Shown: positions 32,235-64,000 of the stretch, in pieces
Position numbering within the stretch: position 1 is the first letter of the stretch
Layout of the letters: each line of letters starts with the position of its first letter
The notes under the pieces: model-generated
Told to the model about the DNA's origin: nothing
What the model saw: only the letters and a program-made list of their open reading frames with translations
Database searches by the model: none
Source of the DNA: Aricia agestis
Lineage: Eukaryota; Arthropoda; Insecta; Lepidoptera; Lycaenidae
DNA: 64,000 nt
Assembly (NCBI RefSeq): GCF_905147365.1
Contig: NC_056412.1
Coordinates: 15,058,001 to 15,122,000, forward strand
Direction of reading: 5' to 3'
Position numbers and translations under genes: made by a program

Positions 32235-32423
32235 TATGTGAAACGAACGTCAATTAACTGGCTTTTGAAATTCAATAAAAACTGATGAGAACGCATTTGA
32301 CGCTGGTATAGAAAACTGACTGGACCGAACAAGGAAGGACATTGCATGTTGCAAAGAACTGAGCTTTACAACGTAGATAAATTTTTTCATAGATCGCAAG
32401 TACGCAAGTAAGATTCACTATAA

Positions 32424-32558
32424 GGGCTCCGGACTCCCACACATAACTGAGAATTAGCATCGCATCGCAGATATCTACTAAAATGACATTGCAAAACTCA
32501 TACTAAAATGACATTTCGTTGCGATGCGATGCGAATTCGCAGTTTTGCGTGGGAGCCC
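32424..32558. mobile_element. MITE with GGGCTCC ends
   Basis: 'gggctccggactcccacaca' at the left is mirrored by 'tgcgtgggagccc' at the right, with inner arms 'gcatcgcatcgca' / 'tgcgatgcgatgc'. It is preceded by TAA. It would lie in the 3' UTR of the tetraspan transcript if that extends this far. Confidence 0.7.
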
Positions 32559-32618
32559 AAAATAAACGAACTCTTAAGACATAGAGGCAAAATTCACTAC
32601 AGAAAAGTTCTTAGTACG

Positions 32619-32720
32619 TCATAGGGAATGGAGGCTCGCGTCGGTGTCGCTTTCAGCGCCGCCCAGCAGCAGGCTCGTCTCGCAAGGTAGCTTGGGGCCT
32701 CCAGGTTCCTTTTCCATTAG
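32619..32720 (-). CDS. Candidate stop-codon readthrough extension (33 codons)
   Basis: Directly after the TGA that closes the tetraspan ORF, the same frame stays open for 33 codons to a second TGA at 32619-32621. The junction is CTG-TGA-CTA; UGA followed by CUA is the best-known leaky stop context in animals. The extension uses G/C at the third position in 22 of 33 codons, while the sequence after the second stop becomes AT-rich at once. It encodes a Gly/Pro/acidic tail with ETSLLL, which fits the acidic dileucine sorting pattern [DE]xxxL[LI], and ends ESDTDASLHSL. Translated, the protein would be 209 residues. Selenocysteine is unlikely because Lepidoptera studied so far lack the machinery. 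Alternatives: chance openness or a species-specific nonsense change. Confidence 0.5.
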   Translation of the reverse strand, partial: LMEKEPGGPKLPCETSLLLGGAESDTDASLHSL

Positions 32721-60845
<28,125 letters not shown>

Positions 60846-60889
60846 CTGGAAATAATAATTGATTTTATAGATTCGAACTTGTGACTCTA

Positions 60890-61065
60890 AGCCCGGGCGC
60901 GCACTAGCGGCCAGGCCGCAGCGGCCAGGTCGCGGCGGCCATCGAAAGTATGGTGTGGCCACTGGTCGCGTTGCGGCTAGGTGCGCATGGTCTATGGCGG
61001 TTTCATACGAATTCCCGTATCTCGTATTGGCCGCGGCGGCCTGGCCGCTAGTGCGCGCCCGGGCT
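60890..61065. mobile_element. GC-rich MITE with AGCCCGGGCGCGCACTAG ends
   Basis: AGCCCGGGCGCGCACTAGCG at the left is mirrored exactly at the right, continuing 'gccaggccgc' / 'gcggcctggc'. The interior repeats 'gcggcc'. It sits 45 bp upstream of coding exon 1. Confidence 0.85.
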
Positions 61066-61067
61066 GA

Positions 61068-61197
61068 GGGCCTGTTTCACCACTTTCTGATAAAGTACCA
61101 AATAGGCTATTCACAACTTTTTTAACAAATTCTCCATACTTGATCTGTCAAGTTAATTGGTGGATAGCCTATCCGAAAGTGGTGAAACAGGCCTTTA
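61068..61197. mobile_element. GGGCCTGTTTCACCACTT MITE (copy 2)
   Basis: Left 'gggcctgtttcaccactttc', right 'aagtggtgaaacaggcc'. It begins two bases after the previous MITE. Confidence 0.8.
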
Positions 61198-61934
61198 CTG
61201 CCGCACTCAGAGTGGAACATTAATAACCTACTTAAATGTAATTAATTCAAAATTTAACATAAGCCCCATACATTATCTGTCAAAGTCTTCATTAAATTGA
61301 AGGTTAATCAAAATTAAATGTCTCTGAGTAAGGCGGTAAGTCCCTAAACCACAACTATTTGTATCTCCTTGGTTATACAATGATTTTTATTATCATCACT
61401 CATTTTTATTATCAGGTGCCAACCTGGCTGGAAAATTCAGGACACGCATTTACGTGCATTATTATACAGTTAGTCACTCATTTGCTCGAAGGTATTTTTC
61501 GCAGGAAGTATCCCTAAAGTGACTAAAAATACGTACACTATGATAATAGTTTAGGGTGTGTATGCGTCCTCTATATAAAGATCATATTACTAACTAGTAA
61601 TATAATCTTGGTGTCAGTATGGTTTTCATGGCAATTCCCATGAAATTAAATTGCGGAACAATATTATGCCCATTTGAATATACTTTCTTCAGAATATCTA
61701 GATACACACACTAGTTTCATACACTGATTTCGTATACTTTATATCTACGAAAATCCACATTTAATTACGTATACGTATTTTTATTGTATAGTGGCAATCT
61801 ATGTATGCAGGCAGCTGTGCACCGCCATTAGTACGAGTATATTTAAAGCTTTGTCTCACCGAGATCACACCTACTCTATTATCTCCATTTCAATTCATTC
61901 CATCTAAAAAAAATACTTTAGTAGCATTATAATT
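61198..61934. other. Non-coding stretch
   Basis: A diffuse inverted pair ('ttactgccgcactcagagtg' near 61196 and 'tctgagtaaggcggtaa' near 61323) suggests another old MITE at 61196-61340. Otherwise nothing. Confidence 0.4.
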
Positions 61935-62052
61935 CCTGATAAAGTGCCGAAAAGGCTATCCACAACTTATTTTACATATACTCTATCTGTCAAGTTAAGT
62001 GGTGGAGAGCCAATCCGGCACTTTTCAGGAAGTGGTGAAACAGGCCCTTAAT
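61935..62052. mobile_element. GGGCCTGTTTCACCACTT MITE (copy 3, left end lost)
   Basis: It starts within the family at 'tcctgataaagtgccgaaaa' and ends 'ggaagtggtgaaacaggccc' TTA. Confidence 0.75.
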
Positions 62053-62417
62053 CTTTAATACGACTGTCTAAATTGCACCAATTTTAGTCAGTGAAATAAA
62101 ATAGTACAAAAATCATACCACACAAATATTGCATTAAAATAACTACATTAGCAGTGTATAATTTCCTTTTATATTTTCTATTAAGGCCGTATTCTATCAT
62201 GAAAAGGTCAGTAGCATAAAAAGGTCATTAAATATTTATGTGTCTGTATGACCTTTGGAAACTATCCCTACCGCAATCTCTTCCATATTTAGTAGTCTAT
62301 TGTAAAACAAAATCTTTTAGCTTGAGTGTTTGGAAGAGTAAAATTCTGGTTACTCGTCCTATAATGTAAGGTATGGTATCACTAAATGTGGATTTTATGG
62401 AAATACAGTCTAAAGTA

Positions 62418-62682
62418 TACAGTGTGTAACAAAAATAAGTGATAATACTTTAGGGTGTGTACGTGTTCCTTGTAGAGAGTTAACTGTGAAAGTAGCAGCG
62501 CTGAAAGACGAAAAAATTTTTTCACTTTTTTGTATGGGCAAGGGCCCGAGCGTCACGAGTTTCCCCATACAAAAGTCAAAAAAATTTTTGGTCTTTCAGC
62601 CCTGCTACTTTCACAGTGAACTCTCTACAAGGAACACGTACACACCCTGAAGTATTATCACTTATTTTTATTACACCTGTAT
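62418..62682. mobile_element. Long palindromic MITE 'acagtgtgtaacaaaaataag'
   Basis: Arms of more than 110 bp: 'aataagtgataatactttag', 'tgtacgtgttccttgtagag', 'tgtgaaagtagcagcgctga' and 'gaaaaaattttttcac' are all mirrored on the right. The centre is 'gggcaagggcccgagcgtca'. This is the intact form of the repeat interrupted at 13581-13865. Confidence 0.85.
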
Positions 62683-62699
62683 AAGCTTAGGTTAAATAT

Positions 62700-63798
62700 A
62701 ATCATTAACAAAGTGGAAGAAAAAAAAACACATTTTAAACCGGTGCCTCTACGCACCGCAAACTATTTTTTATTTCTACATTAACTTTTTTTACAGAAAA
62801 TTCTGTTAAGGCCAAGAGTGAGTACTTTTAAATGCGTTAACAGGAAACTGTTTGCTTTTCTAAAAATAGAATTAAAATATGGATGCAAAAAAAGAGTTTT
62901 TAGTATTCAAAATGTGTAGAGGTAAATTTATTAATTAATAAATTAGCTACACTTAACATTTCTAATTCTACTACACTACTAAATAATACTGTTGTTATTA
63001 ATTCGTACTTATAGCTAATACTTCATGTACATAATATATTCATAAAAGTTTAGATTTTCAACACAATACATGAAAAATTAGGCTAATTTAATAGAAAACT
63101 TATAAGAGATTTTTTTCAATTTTTTAGACGAATAAATATTAAGTAAAATTTCATATTTACGAAAAGTTTACATGTTGTGCAGAACTTTTTAAAACTTTTA
63201 AAAAATATAAGATTTCTATTCCTTTACCTTTGAGCGAATGTTTTATCACTATTTTCTTTCGAAGCACATTGCATTTCAGTTATTTACGCAAAATATTATG
63301 TTCGTGATACGCGCTCGATGGAAGCTCGGCGCGGCGTGCTTTCAACGCGACAGTCGGCCAATAACTGAGCTTTGCAACAGAAAGCTCCGATGCGAGCTTC
63401 ACCGCGTATCAGGAAAAGTTTTTGAAACTTTTATGTAGCTTTCAGATTGCTTTCTAAGCGAATCGATTCTTTCGGCGGAGCTTTGTTCAGCCACACGATC
63501 GGGTTGAAATTATTTGCACGTTTACTGAAAATACACAATAAGTTGGACCATAATGGTTGAATACGGACGATAACAAACACGTACCTAGAGAGGTTTATTC
63601 ATCTTGGTCATCGGTGGTGTCTTCGTCTCGGTTGCCTACGATCAATATCATTGTGCAAAGTGCATATCGTATCCATATTTTTATTTTATTTTTATTTTAT
63701 TTTAAGATACATGGAAAACTTACAGCTATTGTTACAATGAAATTAAATATTGATTATCTATCACCAAAATCGGACCATATAACATGACAAACCCTTAA
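62700..63798. other. Non-coding stretch upstream of the gene
   Basis: AT-rich to 63230. At 63305-63417 'gatacgcgctcgatggaagc' is partly mirrored by 'gcgagcttcaccgcgtatca', an imperfect inverted repeat of about 115 bp. TTTTA words at 63680 precede 'acatggaaaacttacagc', a LINE 3' end shared with 53335. A 5' UTR exon of the tetraspan gene could be here, but none is recognisable. Confidence 0.35.
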
Positions 63799-63871
63799 GG
63801 GCCTGTTTCACCACTTCCTGATAAAGTTGAATAGGCTATTCACAACTTTTTTGACAGATTCTCCATACTTA
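63799..63871 (+). mobile_element. GGGCCTGTTTCACCACTT MITE (copy 4, left half)
   Basis: TTAA precedes 'gggcctgtttcaccacttcc'; the element breaks off at 'ttctccatactta', where unrelated sequence ('cggccgttcccaatatttga') begins. Probably interrupted by another insertion running past the window. Confidence 0.7.
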
Positions 63872-64000
63872 CGGCCGTTCCCAATATTTGATCTATCGCT
63901 GGTTTTGCCCTACTAGAGATAGGAATAGGCAATAGCTCACATTAGACATTAGAGACATATATTTTATGTCAATTCAATGTTAGCTGCGATCGGTTGTATG
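63872..64000. other. Repeat fragments at the window edge
   Basis: 'cggccgttcccaatatttga' looks like a MITE end whose partner is outside. The last 33 bases match the interior of the TA-flanked MITE ('gtcaattcaatgttagctg'). Confidence 0.45.

Overview
The window looks like nuclear DNA of a lepidopteran insect (moth or butterfly). It is AT-rich, has spliced genes with introns of 1 to 14 kb, and is packed with repeats characteristic of Lepidoptera: short non-autonomous Helitrons (A|TC...CTAG|T with a 3' hairpin), several tRNA-headed SINEs, a pyrimidine-rich SINE-like repeat in six copies, and dozens of palindromic MITEs. Species cannot be told from the sequence alone.

The one host gene I can assemble is on the minus strand, from 60845 down to 32721 (or 32619). 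It has six coding exons (60747-60845, 54512-54599, 40852-40937, 38484-38591, 33854-33913, 32721-32807). Every exon has AG/GT borders, all phases agree, and together they encode a 175-residue protein with four membrane segments, resembling the insect tetraspan family around DUF4728/Pasiflora/Fire exit and the LAPTM proteins. Two things stand out. The stop is UGA followed by CUA, a known leaky context, and is followed in frame by 33 more coding-like codons containing an acidic dileucine motif. In addition, intron 4 holds a tandem array (about 37740-38483, 243-bp period) of partial copies of exon 4 with intact splice donors.

The left third (1-32 kb) shows no host gene that I can support. It carries an intact 951-codon retrotransposon ORF (8933-11788, plus strand) with an N-terminal C2H2 finger, a reverse transcriptase with YLDD, and a C-terminal CCHC plus PD-(D/E)XK-type endonuclease. 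It also holds a piggyBac-like TTAA element (5171-6112), hAT-type MITEs with 8-bp target duplications, TA- and TTAA-flanked MITEs, Helitrons and SINEs.

Introns 1 and 2 of the tetraspan gene (38-61 kb) hold an ORF1-only LINE-derived element with an intact 384-residue ORF (44055-45209, plus strand, antisense to the host gene). They also hold a 5'-truncated LINE inside a MITE with a 14-bp target duplication, two inverted 480-bp TTAA elements, a (TA)n tract of about 109 bp, and a perfect 25-bp hairpin. The right edge (60.9-64 kb) is a MITE cluster. The first coding exon begins exactly at its ATG after a splice acceptor, so the 5' UTR exon and promoter lie farther upstream, possibly outside the window. 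No CRISPR array, rRNA or functional tRNA was seen.
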